This document shows, one piece after another, positions 48,324 to 57,976 of a stretch of 64,000 nucleotides of DNA. A program made the position numbers and the translations under genes. The notes beneath the pieces are model-generated. The model was not told where the DNA came from, did not search any database, and was given only the letters and a program-made list of their open reading frames with translations. Source of the stretch: a bacterium (lineage in GTDB: Bacteria > Bacillota > Bacilli > Lactobacillales > Streptococcaceae); the NCBI GenBank assembly GCA_905221085.1, contig CAJNBT010000002.1:62001-126000 (forward strand), given 5' to 3'. Positions within the stretch are counted from its first letter, which is position 1. The number at the start of each line of letters is the position of its first letter.

Positions 48324-48679
48324 TTTCGTATTACTTTAAAATTCAACTATTTAGAGAAAGGTATTCTGATGAGAGCTTGTAACAATACCAGATAGATATA
48401 AGAATGGAGATGTTTGATAAAATGCTTTCATAGCTAACCAACTGTTGAAAATTATGAGTTACAAAATCTAAAGTATTTAAGATTGGTTTATAAAATTAGG
48501 TCTCTGTCTGTAGAAAGGAACGTGCAGTTAGAAAGGAGGAAAAAATAGGATACTATAATTCAGACTGAGATTTCTAATTAAAAATTGAAGAAGATTCTTT
48601 TATCAATAGTTTAGTAAGCTTGTTAGTTTATAGAGAGCAGGGGTATTTCTGTCCTCTGTTTTAGAATAAGGAATGCACT
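48324..48679 (+). other. 356-bp AT-rich stretch without an intact gene; possible decayed bacteriocin region
   Basis: No frame longer than a few dozen codons is present. A very strong ribosome site AGAAAGGAGG (48531-48540) is followed by ATA (48546-48548) where a start codon would be expected, then seven codons to a stop. TATAAT-like sequence lies at 48553-48558. The next genes are of the lactococcin-972 accessory type, so the bacteriocin gene would be expected here. I see no recognisable remnant of its C-terminus. Confidence 0.4.
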
Positions 48680-50695
48680 ATGAAAAAATTATTTATACTC
48701 ATATCCAACCTGCTTGCTAGTTTGTTCTTTGTTTGGGTATTTACCATTTGGACTGATACATATGTCTCCCATTATTACCCCAACGTTGTTGTACGTGATT
48801 CTTCCCCTGAAACAACTTTTCAGCATGTTGCTACACGCTTGGAAAAACTAGCAGAAGAAACGGATAGCTTTATTGCGATTCAACACCAAGATCCTAACTC
48901 AGAAGGTACTCCAGTGTTTTCTTATACGACCTTTGGGAACGGAAAGTTGCCTGATGGGCTACAGGAAAAAAATCTAGAAGATGCTCAAAGTAGTAGTGTT
49001 GAAACAAACTATTTTGTATTCGATGGAAACCTAGATATTCACTTGCTAAGGGAGGAGCTAAGTCAACTTGGCTTGACTAACATGCACCTGACAATTCCAT
49101 CTAAACTATCTACGTTAATGGCTATCTTTAGTAACGGATTTCAGTTAATCAGTCTATTGATTTTCATCTTAACCTTTGGAGCACTGACTTTAATTAGTCA
49201 AATTAGCCAATTACGGTCGTCGGGCATTCGCCTCATTTCAGGAGAGAAACGGTGGTCCATTTTCCTTAGACCAGTTGGTGAGGATTTGAAAGGGATAGCT
49301 GTTGGTTTCAGTTTAGCTGGCGTGCTCGCCATTCTTATGCAAAAAATTCTGTCGCTTCCAACGCAATCCCTAATGACCATAGGAGAAGGCTTGCTCAGTT
49401 ATAATCTCATCTTGTTGTCGATCTCCCTGTTTTTCGCTCAACTCTTCGCAGTTGGGATAAAAAAGATACACCTGATGCAGATTATAAAAGGGCAGGTGCC
49501 TGTCAGAGGAATCATTAGTTTGATTTTAATCGGTCAACTATTAGCGATTATTATTGTAACGCTGGGAATAGGGAGTAGCTTAAAGTATTCCCAAGCCTGG
49601 CAACAGCATCGGATTGGACAAGAGGCTTGGAGCCAGGAAAGGCAACTGATTACCCTATCAATCAGCCGTGAAGGAACGAGTCCTGGTTTTGATGAACAAG
49701 CTCAAAGGAAACTCAGAACTTGGTATCAATTGATGGATCTGGCTATTTCAGAACAAAAGGCTTTCTTATCTAGACACCAGTTAATTGACCGTACTTTGCA
49801 AAATGGCATGGCTTCCTCCAAAAACTTTATAACCTCTACAGAATGGCACGATTACAACCCAAATGGCAATGTCCTTATCGTCACACCGCAATACTTGGAG
49901 CGTCAAAACATTCCTGTAGATACAACTATTGAGCAAAAGATGAATCACCTTAATGTAGGGGAGTTTGTCTTATTACTGCCTGAACACCTCCGTTCAGAGG
50001 AAGAACATTATAAATCTGTTTTTGAAGACGACTTAACCAGTCGCATGTCTAGTCAAGATGAACGACAGCAAATGACTGCTACGGTAGGTTATTTAGAATC
50101 AGGTCAGGATCGTTTTGTGTATAATACGACCCCTATTTCTTACCAACAGTTTTTGAAAGATCCAATCATCATTGTTATAACACCCCAATCAACTGGTCCA
50201 CAGTCCATTTTGTTTTGGGTAGACGCAGTACAGAACTACGTTCTCTTTAATCAATTGTCTGATGCCCAGGACCTTATCCAGAGACAAGGCATTGAAAATT
50301 GGGTCTCAGAAATGCAAACAGGTTACCACAACTACATCACATTATTGGATAATATCCAGAAGGAACGTTGGGTAATGCTAGCAGGAGCTGTGCTTGGGAT
50401 TGCAACTTCAATCTTGTTGTTTAACACTATGAATAGGCTCTACTTTGAAGAATTTAGACGTGCTATTTTTATCAAACGCATTGCAGGTCTCAGGTTCTTA
50501 GAAATCCATCGCACTTATCTCTTTGCTCAACTGGGTGTGTTTTTACTGGGATTTATTGCGAGTGTATTTCTTATGGTAGAGATAGTAGTTGCTTTCTTAG
50601 TCTCGTTACTCTTTACTGGTCTATCTCTTTTACAGTTACATGTCCAAATGCAGAAAGAAAACAAGATGTCCATGCTTGTTTTGAAGGGAGGTTAA
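48680..50695 (+). CDS. Bacteriocin-associated integral membrane protein (DUF1430, lactococcin-972 immunity type)
   Basis: 671 residues. One N-terminal membrane helix (about 5-25), an extracellular domain (about 30-150), a central group of helices (about 155-305), a second extracellular domain (about 310-560) and three C-terminal helices (about 565-655) ending in MLVLKGG. This seven-helix pattern matches the putative immunity/transport protein found with lactococcin-972 bacteriocins. It is followed directly by its ATPase gene with GAAGGGAGG between them. No bacteriocin gene is found next to it, so the pair may act as orphan immunity. Confidence 0.82.
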   Translation: MKKLFILISNLLASLFFVWVFTIWTDTYVSHYYPNVVVRDSSPETTFQHVATRLEKLAEETDSFIAIQHQDPNSEGTPVFSYTTFGNGKLPDGLQEKNLEDAQSSSVETNYFVFDGNLDIHLLREELSQLGLTNMHLTIPSKLSTLMAIFSNGFQLISLLIFILTFGALTLISQISQLRSSGIRLISGEKRWSIFLRPVGEDLKGIAVGFSLAGVLAILMQKILSLPTQSLMTIGEGLLSYNLILLSISLFFAQLFAVGIKKIHLMQIIKGQVPVRGIISLILIGQLLAIIIVTLGIGSSLKYSQAWQQHRIGQEAWSQERQLITLSISREGTSPGFDEQAQRKLRTWYQLMDLAISEQKAFLSRHQLIDRTLQNGMASSKNFITSTEWHDYNPNGNVLIVTPQYLERQNIPVDTTIEQKMNHLNVGEFVLLLPEHLRSEEEHYKSVFEDDLTSRMSSQDERQQMTATVGYLESGQDRFVYNTTPISYQQFLKDPIIIVITPQSTGPQSILFWVDAVQNYVLFNQLSDAQDLIQRQGIENWVSEMQTGYHNYITLLDNIQKERWVMLAGAVLGIATSILLFNTMNRLYFEEFRRAIFIKRIAGLRFLEIHRTYLFAQLGVFLLGFIASVFLMVEIVVAFLVSLLFTGLSLLQLHVQMQKENKMSMLVLKGG

Positions 50696-50696
50696 T

Positions 50697-51329
50697 ATGA
50701 TTGAACTTAAACAGGTGAGTAAATCTTTTGGAGAACGAGAGTTATTTTCGAATCTTTCAATAACATTTGAGGCTGGAAAAGTCTATGCCTTAATTGGTTC
50801 AAGTGGTAGCGGAAAAACAACCTTGATGAACATGATTGGGAAATTAGAATCTTATGATGGCACGATTTTTTACCGAAGTAAAGACTTGGCCAATTATAAA
50901 TCGAGTGATTTTTTCCGTCACGAATTGGGCTACCTCTTCCAGAACTTTGGCTTAATTGAAAACCAAAGTATTGAAGAAAACCTTAAGCTAGGTCTCATTG
51001 GTCAAAAGTTGAGTCGGTCGGAACAGCGGTTGAGGCAGAAGCAGGCTTTAGAACAGGTTGGCCTGGCTTATCTTGACCTAGATAAGCGCATCTTTGAGTT
51101 ATCGGGCGGAGAATCGCAACGGGTTGCCTTGGCAAAAGTTATCTTAAAGAATCCACCCCTTATTCTGGCAGATGAGCCAACAGCTTCAATAGACCCAGCA
51201 ACCTCTCAGTTGATTATGGAGATTTTGCTATCTCTTCGAGATGATAATAGGCTAATCATTATCGCAACACATAATCCGGCAATTTGGGAGATGGCTGATG
51301 AAGTGTTCACGATGGATCGTCTGAAATAA
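50697..51329 (+). CDS. ABC transporter ATP-binding protein, bacteriocin export/immunity type
   Basis: 210 residues with Walker A GSSGSGKTT, Q-loop LFQNFGLIEN, signature LSGGESQRVALAKV and Walker B LILADEPTASID. It starts one base after the DUF1430 gene, its evident membrane partner. The short length and the NFGLIEN region fit ATPases of lactococcin-972-type immunity systems. The operon has no clear terminator before the broken small gene that follows. Confidence 0.9.
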   Translation: MIELKQVSKSFGERELFSNLSITFEAGKVYALIGSSGSGKTTLMNMIGKLESYDGTIFYRSKDLANYKSSDFFRHELGYLFQNFGLIENQSIEENLKLGLIGQKLSRSEQRLRQKQALEQVGLAYLDLDKRIFELSGGESQRVALAKVILKNPPLILADEPTASIDPATSQLIMEILLSLRDDNRLIIIATHNPAIWEMADEVFTMDRLK

Positions 51330-51469
51330 AAATCCTTGTTTTTAATTGCACGATGAGTTACTGAAATATTATCATGAATCAATAATTGGAGTTAATTTAG
51401 AATTGTGCTTTATTAATATTGAGGTAACTTTTTCTTGATAAAGGAAGAAATAGTGGAGAGGAAGTTAGA

Positions 51470-51737
51470 ATGAAAAAATTCGACAATTATATTATTGAGA
51501 AGTCTTGCGATTCTAATTCAGATAAACTGCAAAAAATCTTAATAATTGAAAGTTTGGTAGATGATATTTTGCAATTTTCTCTCAGAATCAATAATAGTGT
51601 AGGAGAGATTTTCCTCCTACAACTGTTTCAAAAGAAATATTTACCCATTGGTAGAAGATGTTGCAGTGGATAATGTGTCACTCACTGAAAAATATAATTT
51701 TCAACTAAAAGATTTTGAAGGATTCATTTCAAAATAA
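51470..51737 (+). pseudogene. Frameshifted small gene of unknown function
   Basis: ATG 51470 (AGAGGAAG site ahead) opens a frame that stops after 67 codons with an unlikely tail (PIGRRCCSG). Removing one C from CCC at 51644-51646 joins it to a second frame that continues ...PLVEDVAVDNVSLTEKYN...GFISK to TAA 51735-51737, giving an 88-residue acidic, soluble protein. The joined product has even composition throughout, supporting a real frameshift in a homopolymer. Its place at the end of the bacteriocin-type operon suggests an accessory or immunity role, but I recognise no family. A sequencing error is possible. Confidence 0.6.
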
Positions 51738-51756
51738 ACAATAATTAAAGAATAAG

Positions 51757-51807
51757 AAAAATCCTCCGTTTCAAAGAGCAGAAAACTCTTTGTGACAGAG
51801 GATTTTT
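51757..51807. terminator. Bidirectional terminator between the bacteriocin-type locus and tpx
   Basis: AAAAATCCTC (51757-51766) pairs with GAGGATTTTT (51798-51807), with TCAAAGAG/CTCTTTG inside. A-run on one side and T-run on the other serve both strands. Confidence 0.88.
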
Positions 51808-51808
51808 T

Positions 51809-52300
51809 CTATAGGGCTTTAGCAGCTGCAATTGCGGCTTCGAAGTTTGGTTCAGAGTTGATATTGTCCACGTATTCAACGTAGCGAATAGTATTGTCAG
51901 TATCGAGGACAAAGACTGCGCGTGCCAATAGGTGCCACTCATTGATTAAGAGGGCATAATCACGTCCAAAGGAATGGTCGAAATAGTCTGAGAGCATGAT
52001 GGCATTTTCAATACCTTCAGCACCGCACCAACGTTTTTGGGCAAAAGGGAGGTCCATGGAAACAGTCAAGACAACCGTATTATCCAGTCCAGCCAGTTCT
52101 TCATTAAAACGACGCGTTTGAGTTGAGCAGATACCTGTATCGATAGAAGGCACGACACTCAAGACTTTTTTCTTCCCATCAAAATCAGCTAGAGATTTTT
52201 TAGAAAGATCAGTTGCAGTGAGAGAAAAATCAAGCGCCTTGTCGCCTACTTGTAGTTGTTTACCTGTAAAGCTCACAGGATTTCCGAGAAAAGTTACCAT
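51809..52300 (-). CDS. tpx: Thiol peroxidase Tpx (PsaD)
   Basis: Peroxiredoxin of 163 residues that reduces hydrogen and organic peroxides with thioredoxin. The peroxidatic Cys lies in [15 protein letters not shown] and the resolving Cys in QKRWCGAEG. The frame is open upstream to 52453, but the start ending at 52300 has GGAG at the right distance and gives the family N-terminus [11 protein letters not shown]. It lies behind psaBCA as in pneumococci, with its own promoter in the gap and a terminator after psaA. Confidence 0.95.
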   Translation of the reverse strand: MVTFLGNPVSFTGKQLQVGDKALDFSLTATDLSKKSLADFDGKKKVLSVVPSIDTGICSTQTRRFNEELAGLDNTVVLTVSMDLPFAQKRWCGAEGIENAIMLSDYFDHSFGRDYALLINEWHLLARAVFVLDTDNTIRYVEYVDNINSEPNFEAAIAAAKAL

Positions 52301-52325
52301 AGGATACTCCAATCTTTTTTCTTCC

Positions 52326-52354
52326 ATTGTAGCTGAAACAGTTAGAATTTTCCA
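52326..52354 (-). promoter_or_regulatory. Promoter of tpx
   Basis: Minus strand TGGAAA (52349-52354), 17-bp spacer, TACAAT (52326-52331). Confidence 0.55.
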
Positions 52355-52381
52355 ATGATTTGACTGGAAATGTGGGCATAG

Positions 52382-52415
52382 AAAAAACGCCAGCTCATGT
52401 GAGAATGACGTTTTC
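52382..52415 (-). terminator. Terminator of psaBCA
   Basis: Minus strand GAAAACGTCA...TGGCGTTTTTT: an imperfect stem with a six-T tail. Partial read-through into tpx is possible. Confidence 0.65.
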
Positions 52416-52421
52416 AGAGTA

Positions 52422-53351
52422 TTATTTTGCCAATCCTTCAGCAATTTTATCAAGGTTGTATTTCATCATGCTGTAGTAGCTGTCGCCTTCTTTACCTTGT
52501 TCTGCGATAGAGTCAGTAAAGATTTGTGCGTAGATTGGGATGTTTGTGTCTTGTGAAACAGTTTTCATTGGACGGTCATCCACACTTGATTCTACAAAGA
52601 GTGAAGGAACTTTTGTTTGGCGAAGTTTTTCAACCAAGGTCTTGATTTGTTCAGGTGTTCCTTCTTCTTCAGTGTTGATTTCCCAGATGTAAGCACTTGG
52701 GACACCATAGGCTTTAGAGAAGTATTTAAATGCTCCTTCGCTGGTTACAATGAGTTTCTTTTCAGCAGGGATGTTATTAAATTTATCCTTACTTTCTTTA
52801 TCAAGTTTGTCTAACTTATCAGTATATTCTTTGAGATTTTTTTCATAGAATTCTTTGTTGTTAGGATCTTTAGCGCTCAATTGTTTGGCGATATTTTTAG
52901 CAAAGATAATTCCATTTTCAAGGTTAAGCCAAGCGTGTGGGTCTTCTTTTCCTTTTTCATTTTTTCCTTCAAGGTAGATAACATCAACACCTTCACTGAC
53001 TGCAAAGTAGTCTTTGTTTTCAGTCTTCTTGGCATTTTCTACCAATTTTGTAAACCAGGCATTGCCACCTGTTTCAAGGTTGATACCGTTATAGAAAATG
53101 AGGTCAGCCTCAGAAGTTTTCTTAACGTCTTCAGGAAGTGGTTCGTATTCGTGTGGGTCTTGTCCAATCGGAACGATACTGTGAAGATCAATCTTGTCAC
53201 CAGCAATATTTTTAGTAATATCAGCGATGATTGAGTTTGTGGCAACAACTTTTAGTTTTTGACCAGAAGCTGCATCTTTTTTTCCGCTAGCACATGCTAC
53301 AAGAACAATAACGGAAAGAAAGAGAACGAATAATGTACCTAATTTTTTCAT
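52422..53351 (-). CDS. psaA: Manganese ABC transporter substrate-binding lipoprotein PsaA
   Basis: Surface lipoprotein (309 residues) that captures Mn2+ (and can bind Zn2+). The lipobox is LVACASG near residue 20. Cluster A-I motifs include [11 protein letters not shown] (first His ligand), [11 protein letters not shown] (second His), [10 protein letters not shown] (Glu) and the Asp in [13 protein letters not shown] ending at 53351 is used; the frame extends four codons further to 53363 without better support. Third gene of the psaBCA operon. Confidence 0.97.
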   Translation of the reverse strand: MKKLGTLFVLFLSVIVLVACASGKKDAASGQKLKVVATNSIIADITKNIAGDKIDLHSIVPIGQDPHEYEPLPEDVKKTSEADLIFYNGINLETGGNAWFTKLVENAKKTENKDYFAVSEGVDVIYLEGKNEKGKEDPHAWLNLENGIIFAKNIAKQLSAKDPNNKEFYEKNLKEYTDKLDKLDKESKDKFNNIPAEKKLIVTSEGAFKYFSKAYGVPSAYIWEINTEEEGTPEQIKTLVEKLRQTKVPSLFVESSVDDRPMKTVSQDTNIPIYAQIFTDSIAEQGKEGDSYYSMMKYNLDKIAEGLAK

Positions 53352-53382
53352 TAGATCCTCCAATTTATTGGGGCTTTTCCCC

Positions 53383-54231
53383 TTATTTTAACAAATGTTT
53401 ATTTTTCAGTTTCAAATATCGTTGTTTTGGAGCGATAAAGAAGCTAATGAGAAAGAAACTAGCGGCTGTGAGCACGATACTAGAACCTGCCGCAACGTTA
53501 AAGCTATAGCCGATAAAGAGCCCCAAAACTGAAGCAGTAGCTCCAAAGGTTGAGGAAAGGAAAATCATGCTTTTCAGGCTATTAGCATACAGATAAGCAG
53601 TCGCAGCTGGGGTAATCAGCATGGCTACAATCAGGATAGTTCCAACACTTTGCATGGCTGTCACAGACACGAGAGTTAGGAGTACCATGAGAAGATAGTG
53701 ATAGAAATTGACAGGCATTCCCATGGCTTTAGCCAAGAGTTCATCAAAGGAAGTGATCAAGAGTTGCTTGAAGAAAATCCAGATTAACAAGAGAATGGCT
53801 GCTCCTACACCCATAGTAATAAACATATCCGTATCTTGGACGGCTAGGATATTACCAAAAAGGATATGGAAAAGGTCAGTTGAACTTTTAGCGACACTAA
53901 TCAAGATGATACCGAGGGCTAAGAAAGAAGAAAAGGTAATGCCGATGGCGGTATCGCTTTTGATAATCGAGTTTCCCTTGATGTAGGTAATGATGATGGC
54001 AGCTAGCAATCCAAAGACAATGGCTCCGATAAAGAAGTCAAGGCCCAAGATGAAGGAGAGGGCTACACCTGGCAAGACAGCATGTGAAATGGCATCTCCC
54101 ATGAGTGACATCCCGCGTAGAATGATGAAACATCCCACAGCTCCAGCTACGACCCCGACGACAATGGCTGTTATCAAGGCATTTTGTAGGAAATGGAATT
54201 TTTGCAATCCATCGATAAATTCTGCAATCAT
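53383..54231 (-). CDS. psaC: Manganese ABC transporter permease PsaC
   Basis: Integral membrane subunit of the Mn2+ importer. 282 residues with eight or so hydrophobic helices in the ABC-3 (ZnuB/MntB) pattern; [19 protein letters not shown] is the conserved cytoplasmic loop region. It overlaps psaB by 4 bases (ATGA), so translation is coupled, and lies 31 bases before psaA. Confidence 0.96.
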   Translation of the reverse strand: MIAEFIDGLQKFHFLQNALITAIVVGVVAGAVGCFIILRGMSLMGDAISHAVLPGVALSFILGLDFFIGAIVFGLLAAIIITYIKGNSIIKSDTAIGITFSSFLALGIILISVAKSSTDLFHILFGNILAVQDTDMFITMGVGAAILLLIWIFFKQLLITSFDELLAKAMGMPVNFYHYLLMVLLTLVSVTAMQSVGTILIVAMLITPAATAYLYANSLKSMIFLSSTFGATASVLGLFIGYSFNVAAGSSIVLTAASFFLISFFIAPKQRYLKLKNKHLLK

Positions 54232-54950
54232 AGGTCACCTCCATTGAAAAAGAGTCGATTACCGTAAGCTTCTTTGAGATTGGCTTCGGTAAAGGTTTCT
54301 TTGGTTGGACCAAAGGCAATCACTTCTCGATTGACAAGCAAGACTTGATCGAAGTAGTGGGGAACCTTGCTGAGGTCGTGGTGGACGATGAGAACCGTCT
54401 TCCCAGCTTTTTTCAGATCTCTCAGAGTATTCATGATGATTTCCTCACTGACAGAGTCAATCCCAACAAAGGGTTCATCCAAGAGGATATAGTCAGCTTC
54501 CTGCACCAAACATCTGGCAATCAAGACCCGCTGGAACTGACCTCCAGACAGTTGACTGATTTGACGTTCAGCGTAGTCAGCTAGACCGACAATTTCAAGG
54601 GCCTCTTGCACTTTCTTCCAATGTTTAGCCTTTAAACTTCGAAAGAGAGGGATAGAGGGAAAGAGTCCTAACGAGACGCATTCCTTAACCTTGATGGGAA
54701 AGTTGTAGTCGATATTGATTTTTTGTTCGACATAGGCAATTCGGTGTAAGGATTTTTTAACTTCCTTGTCATCGAGAAATGCCTGACCTTGATGTGGGAT
54801 AATTCCCAGCATACCTTTTAATAGTGTTGATTTCCCAGCACCGTTTGGACCAATGATACCGGTAATTGTTGGTCCATGGAGCACTAGAGAAATATCCTTA
54901 AGTGCCAACGTTTCTTTGTAGGAGACACTGAGGTTTTCGATACGTATCAT
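54228..54950 (-). CDS. psaB: Manganese ABC transporter ATP-binding protein PsaB
   Basis: ATPase (240 residues) of the Mn2+ importer: Walker [11 protein letters not shown]-loop [10 protein letters not shown], signature [14 protein letters not shown], Walker [13 protein letters not shown] and the switch His in VHHDLS. First gene of the operon, with an AGGAGGA site and a promoter covered by a metal-regulator operator. Confidence 0.96.
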   Translation of the reverse strand: MIRIENLSVSYKETLALKDISLVLHGPTITGIIGPNGAGKSTLLKGMLGIIPHQGQAFLDDKEVKKSLHRIAYVEQKINIDYNFPIKVKECVSLGLFPSIPLFRSLKAKHWKKVQEALEIVGLADYAERQISQLSGGQFQRVLIARCLVQEADYILLDEPFVGIDSVSEEIIMNTLRDLKKAGKTVLIVHHDLSKVPHYFDQVLLVNREVIAFGPTKETFTEANLKEAYGNRLFFNGGDL

Positions 54951-54974
54951 ACAGTTGTATTCCTCCTGACTCTT

Positions 54975-55013
54975 AATATACCTTAAAAAAAAAATTAAGT
55001 CAAGTTAATTTTT
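54975..55013 (-). promoter_or_regulatory. psaBCA promoter overlapped by a PsaR/MntR-type operator
   Basis: Minus strand TTGACT (54998-55003), 17-bp spacer, TATATT (54975-54980). The near-palindrome AAAATTAACTTGACTTAATTTT (54990-55013, arms around the -35) matches the DtxR-family box of streptococcal psa/slo operons. It predicts repression by Mn2+-bound PsaR. Confidence 0.85.
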
Positions 55014-55067
55014 GGAAAAATTAAAATAATAACTGAAAAACAATAGAAAGTATCAGTTCATTTTTAA

Positions 55068-55096
55068 TTGCATTCCCAGGTAAATTTTGTTAAGCT
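55068..55096 (+). promoter_or_regulatory. Promoter of pepO
   Basis: TTGCAT (55068-55073), 17-bp spacer, TAAGCT (55091-55096) preceded by TGT. It is divergent from psaB and about 55 bp from the PsaR-type operator. Confidence 0.6.
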
Positions 55097-55127
55097 AAAA
55101 GCAAGTACAAATGAAAGCGAGAACAAG

Positions 55128-57020
55128 ATGACACGTTATCAAGATGATTTTTATGATGCAATCAATGGGGAATGGCAAAAGACTGCTGAAATCCCAGCCG
55201 ATAAGTCTCAAACAGGAGGTTTTGTTGATTTAGACCAGGAAATTGAGGACCTGATGCTGGCGACAACAGACAAGTGGTTGACAGGAGAAGAGGTGCCTGA
55301 GGATGCTATTTTGGAAAACTTTGTCAAATACCACCGCCTAGTTCGTGATTTTGACAAGAGAGAAGCTGACGGTATCAAACCTGTCTTACCACTTCTTAAA
55401 GAATTCCAAGAATTGGAGACTTTTACAGATTTTACAGCTAAACTAGCAGAGTTTGAGCTTGCAGGAAAACCAAACTTCCTTCCTTTTGGTGTATCGCCAG
55501 ACTTTATGGATGCCAGAATCAACGTTTTGTGGGCTAGCGCTCCAAGCACGATTTTACCAGATACGACCTACTATGCTGAAGACCATCCTCAACGCGAAGA
55601 GCTGTTGACTTTGTGGAAAGAATCTAGCGCTAATCTCCTCAAGGCTTATGATTTCTCTGATGAAGAAATTGAAGACTTGCTAGAAAAAAGACTAGAATTG
55701 GACCGTCGGGTTGCGGCAGTGGTGCTCTCTAATGAAGAAAGTTCAGAATATGCTAAACTCTATCACCCATATTCTTATGAAGATTTCAAGAAATTCGCGC
55801 CTTCCCTACCTTTGGATGACTTCTTCCAAGCCGTTCTTGGACAAGTACCAGACAAGGTTATTGTAGACGAAGAACGTTTCTGGCAAGCAGCAGAGCAATT
55901 CTACAGTGAAGAAGCTTGGCCTCTTCTCAAGGCAACCTTGATTTTGAGTGTGGTTAATCTTTCAACCAGCTATTTAACAGAAGAAATCCGTGTCTTGTCA
56001 GGTGCCTACAGTCGTGCGCTTTCTGGAGTTCCAGAAGCCAAAGACAAGGTTAAAGCTGCCTACCAGCTAGCACAAGGTCCTTTCAAACAAGCCTTGGGTC
56101 TTTGGTATGCCCATGAAAAATTCTCCCCAGAAGCCAAGGCGGACGTAGAGAAAAAAGTAGCAACCATGATTGATGTCTATAAGGAACGCTTGGCTAAAAA
56201 TGACTGGCTGACTCCTGAAACTCGTGACAAGGCCATTGTCAAACTCAATGTCATCAAGCCTTATATCGGTTATCCAGAAGAATTGCCAGAACGCTATAAG
56301 GACAAGGTAGTGGATGAAACGGCTAGCCTTTTTGACAATGCTCTAGCCTTTGCGCGTGTGGAAATCAAGCACAGTTGGAGCAAATGGAACCAGCCTGTGG
56401 ACTATAAGGAATGGGGCATGCCTGCTCATATGGTCAATGCCTACTACAATCCACAGAAGAACCTAATTGTCTTCCCAGCGGCTATTTTACAAGCGCCTTT
56501 CTATGACTTGCACCAGTCATCTTCTGCTAACTACGGTGGGATTGGGGCGGTTATTGCCCATGAAATTTCCCACGCTTTTGACACAAATGGTGCTTCCTTT
56601 GATGAAAATGGTAGCCTCAAGGATTGGTGGACAGAGAGCGACTATGCTGCTTTCAAGGAGAAAACACAAAAAGTCATTGATCAGTTTGATGGACAGGATT
56701 CTTATGGTGCAACTATCAACGGTAAATTAACTGTGTCAGAAAATGTGGCGGACTTGGGAGGAATCGCTGCAGCGCTTGAAGCAGCTAAGAGAGAACCAGA
56801 CTTCTCGGCAGAAGAATTCTTCTACAACTTCGGTCGCATCTGGCGCATGAAAGGTCGTCCAGAATTTATGAAACTTTTGGCTAGTGTCGATGTGCACGCA
56901 CCAGCCAAACTCCGTGTCAATGTACAAGTACCAAACTTCGATGATTTCTTTACAACCTATGATGTCAAAGAAGGCGACGGTATGTGGCGTTCACCAGAAG
57001 ACCGTGTGATTATTTGGTAA
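55128..57020 (+). CDS. pepO: M13-family endopeptidase PepO
   Basis: Zinc metallo-endopeptidase of 630 residues, related to neprilysin. The zinc motif is VIAHEISHAFD (HExxH, near residue 475) with the third ligand Glu in ENVADLGG; NAYYNP upstream is the substrate-binding motif. No signal peptide is visible, yet in pneumococci PepO is found both inside and on the surface, where it binds host proteins. ATG 55128 gives the family N-terminus MTRYQDDFYDAINGEW; the open frame upstream to 55068 overlaps the promoter. The ribosome site is poor. Confidence 0.95.
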   Translation: MTRYQDDFYDAINGEWQKTAEIPADKSQTGGFVDLDQEIEDLMLATTDKWLTGEEVPEDAILENFVKYHRLVRDFDKREADGIKPVLPLLKEFQELETFTDFTAKLAEFELAGKPNFLPFGVSPDFMDARINVLWASAPSTILPDTTYYAEDHPQREELLTLWKESSANLLKAYDFSDEEIEDLLEKRLELDRRVAAVVLSNEESSEYAKLYHPYSYEDFKKFAPSLPLDDFFQAVLGQVPDKVIVDEERFWQAAEQFYSEEAWPLLKATLILSVVNLSTSYLTEEIRVLSGAYSRALSGVPEAKDKVKAAYQLAQGPFKQALGLWYAHEKFSPEAKADVEKKVATMIDVYKERLAKNDWLTPETRDKAIVKLNVIKPYIGYPEELPERYKDKVVDETASLFDNALAFARVEIKHSWSKWNQPVDYKEWGMPAHMVNAYYNPQKNLIVFPAAILQAPFYDLHQSSSANYGGIGAVIAHEISHAFDTNGASFDENGSLKDWWTESDYAAFKEKTQKVIDQFDGQDSYGATINGKLTVSENVADLGGIAAALEAAKREPDFSAEEFFYNFGRIWRMKGRPEFMKLLASVDVHAPAKLRVNVQVPNFDDFFTTYDVKEGDGMWRSPEDRVIIW

Positions 57021-57043
57021 GGCAAAAAATCTAGTCATCAGAA

Positions 57044-57089
57044 AAAAGGCATCCAATCAGGTGTGAAAACCTTGATAGGATGCCTTTTG
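57044..57089 (+). terminator. Intrinsic terminator of pepO
   Basis: AAAAGGCATCC (57044-57054) pairs with GGATGCCTTTT (57078-57088), with AGGT/ACCT inside. Beyond it, 57090-57346 holds only BOX element 5 and unassigned AT-rich sequence. Confidence 0.85.
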
Positions 57090-57212
57090 TAATGGAAAGA
57101 TTACTTATATAATGTTTTGAAGTTGGAATAGGACAACACGACTTATAAACGCTTGTTAGAAATTTGATTTGAATTCCTTAATTGATTTGTTCACATTTTA
57201 TTTCAATCAACT

Positions 57213-57316
57213 ATACTCTTCGAAAATCTCTTCAACCACGTCAGCTTTATCTGCAACTTCAAAGCGGTTCTTTGAGTAACCTGCGGCTAGTTTGCTCTTT
57301 GTTTTTCATTGAGTAT
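57213..57316 (+). repeat. BOX element 5 (boxA-boxC, short)
   Basis: 104 bp from ATACTCTTCGAAAATCTC to TTTTCATTGAGTAT, without boxB. The boxC core has a small deletion (CTGCGGCTAGTTTGCTC). Confidence 0.88.
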
Positions 57317-57346
57317 TAAATTGCGATATACATAATCATCAGCTGA

Positions 57347-57976
57347 CTAGAAAAAAGGATTGAAGGTCTTTTCGTGAGCGATAGTAGTAGCTGGACCATG
57401 CCCTGGATAGACGTCGTAGTTTGGTAGGGTGAAAAGTTGGGTTTGGATACTATGGAGAAGTTGCTCCGTACTACCAGTTGGAAGGTCGGTCCGCCCGATA
57501 GTTTCACGGAACAAAGCATCTCCTGTCAAGACTAGGTGAGCATCAGGAAAGACGATAGAAACGCCGCCGATAGAGTGCCCTGGTGTTGGCAAGACGGTGA
57601 AACGAAATTCCTCTAGTTGGTATTCTTCATGAAAGACAAAAGTGTGTTCAGCAGGTTTTGCGACCACATCCGCCATATCATCGTGGCGGGGAAGCCCAGA
57701 GAGATTGTCGACAGGAGTATAGAGCCAGCTAGCTTCGCTCTCTGCGATATAGACAGGAGGATTGCCAAAAGTCTCGCGAACTAGGTCCAGACTCATGATA
57801 TGGTCATAATGGGCGTGGGTCAGGAGAATAGCGCAGATCGGTTTGTTGATCTTCTCGATTGTATGACGAATGGCTTCCCAATGGCTACCAGGATCGACGA
57901 CGATGAGGTTCTTTTCGCCTTCCAAATAATAGGTATTTTCATAGGCAACGGGATTCACAGTTTTATGGATTTTCAT
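57347..57976 (-). CDS. Metallo-beta-lactamase-fold hydrolase (glyoxalase II-like)
   Basis: 209 residues with the binuclear metal motif LTHAHYDHI (HxHxDH with Ala in the first gap), a His in PTPGHSIGGVS, an Asp in LTGDALF and the last His in VYPGHGPATT. This is the short YcbL/GloB-like form without the glyoxalase II C-terminal domain, so it probably hydrolyses a thioester or related ester; the true substrate is unknown. It stands alone on the minus strand, convergent with pepO. Confidence 0.88.
   Translation of the reverse strand: MKIHKTVNPVAYENTYYLEGEKNLIVVDPGSHWEAIRHTIEKINKPICAILLTHAHYDHIMSLDLVRETFGNPPVYIAESEASWLYTPVDNLSGLPRHDDMADVVAKPAEHTFVFHEEYQLEEFRFTVLPTPGHSIGGVSIVFPDAHLVLTGDALFRETIGRTDLPTGSTEQLLHSIQTQLFTLPNYDVYPGHGPATTIAHEKTFNPFF

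Noticed and set aside
52301..52453. Longer thiol peroxidase starting inside the psaA end
   Set aside because: It would run through the psaA terminator and tpx promoter; the start ending at 52300 has a proper ribosome site.
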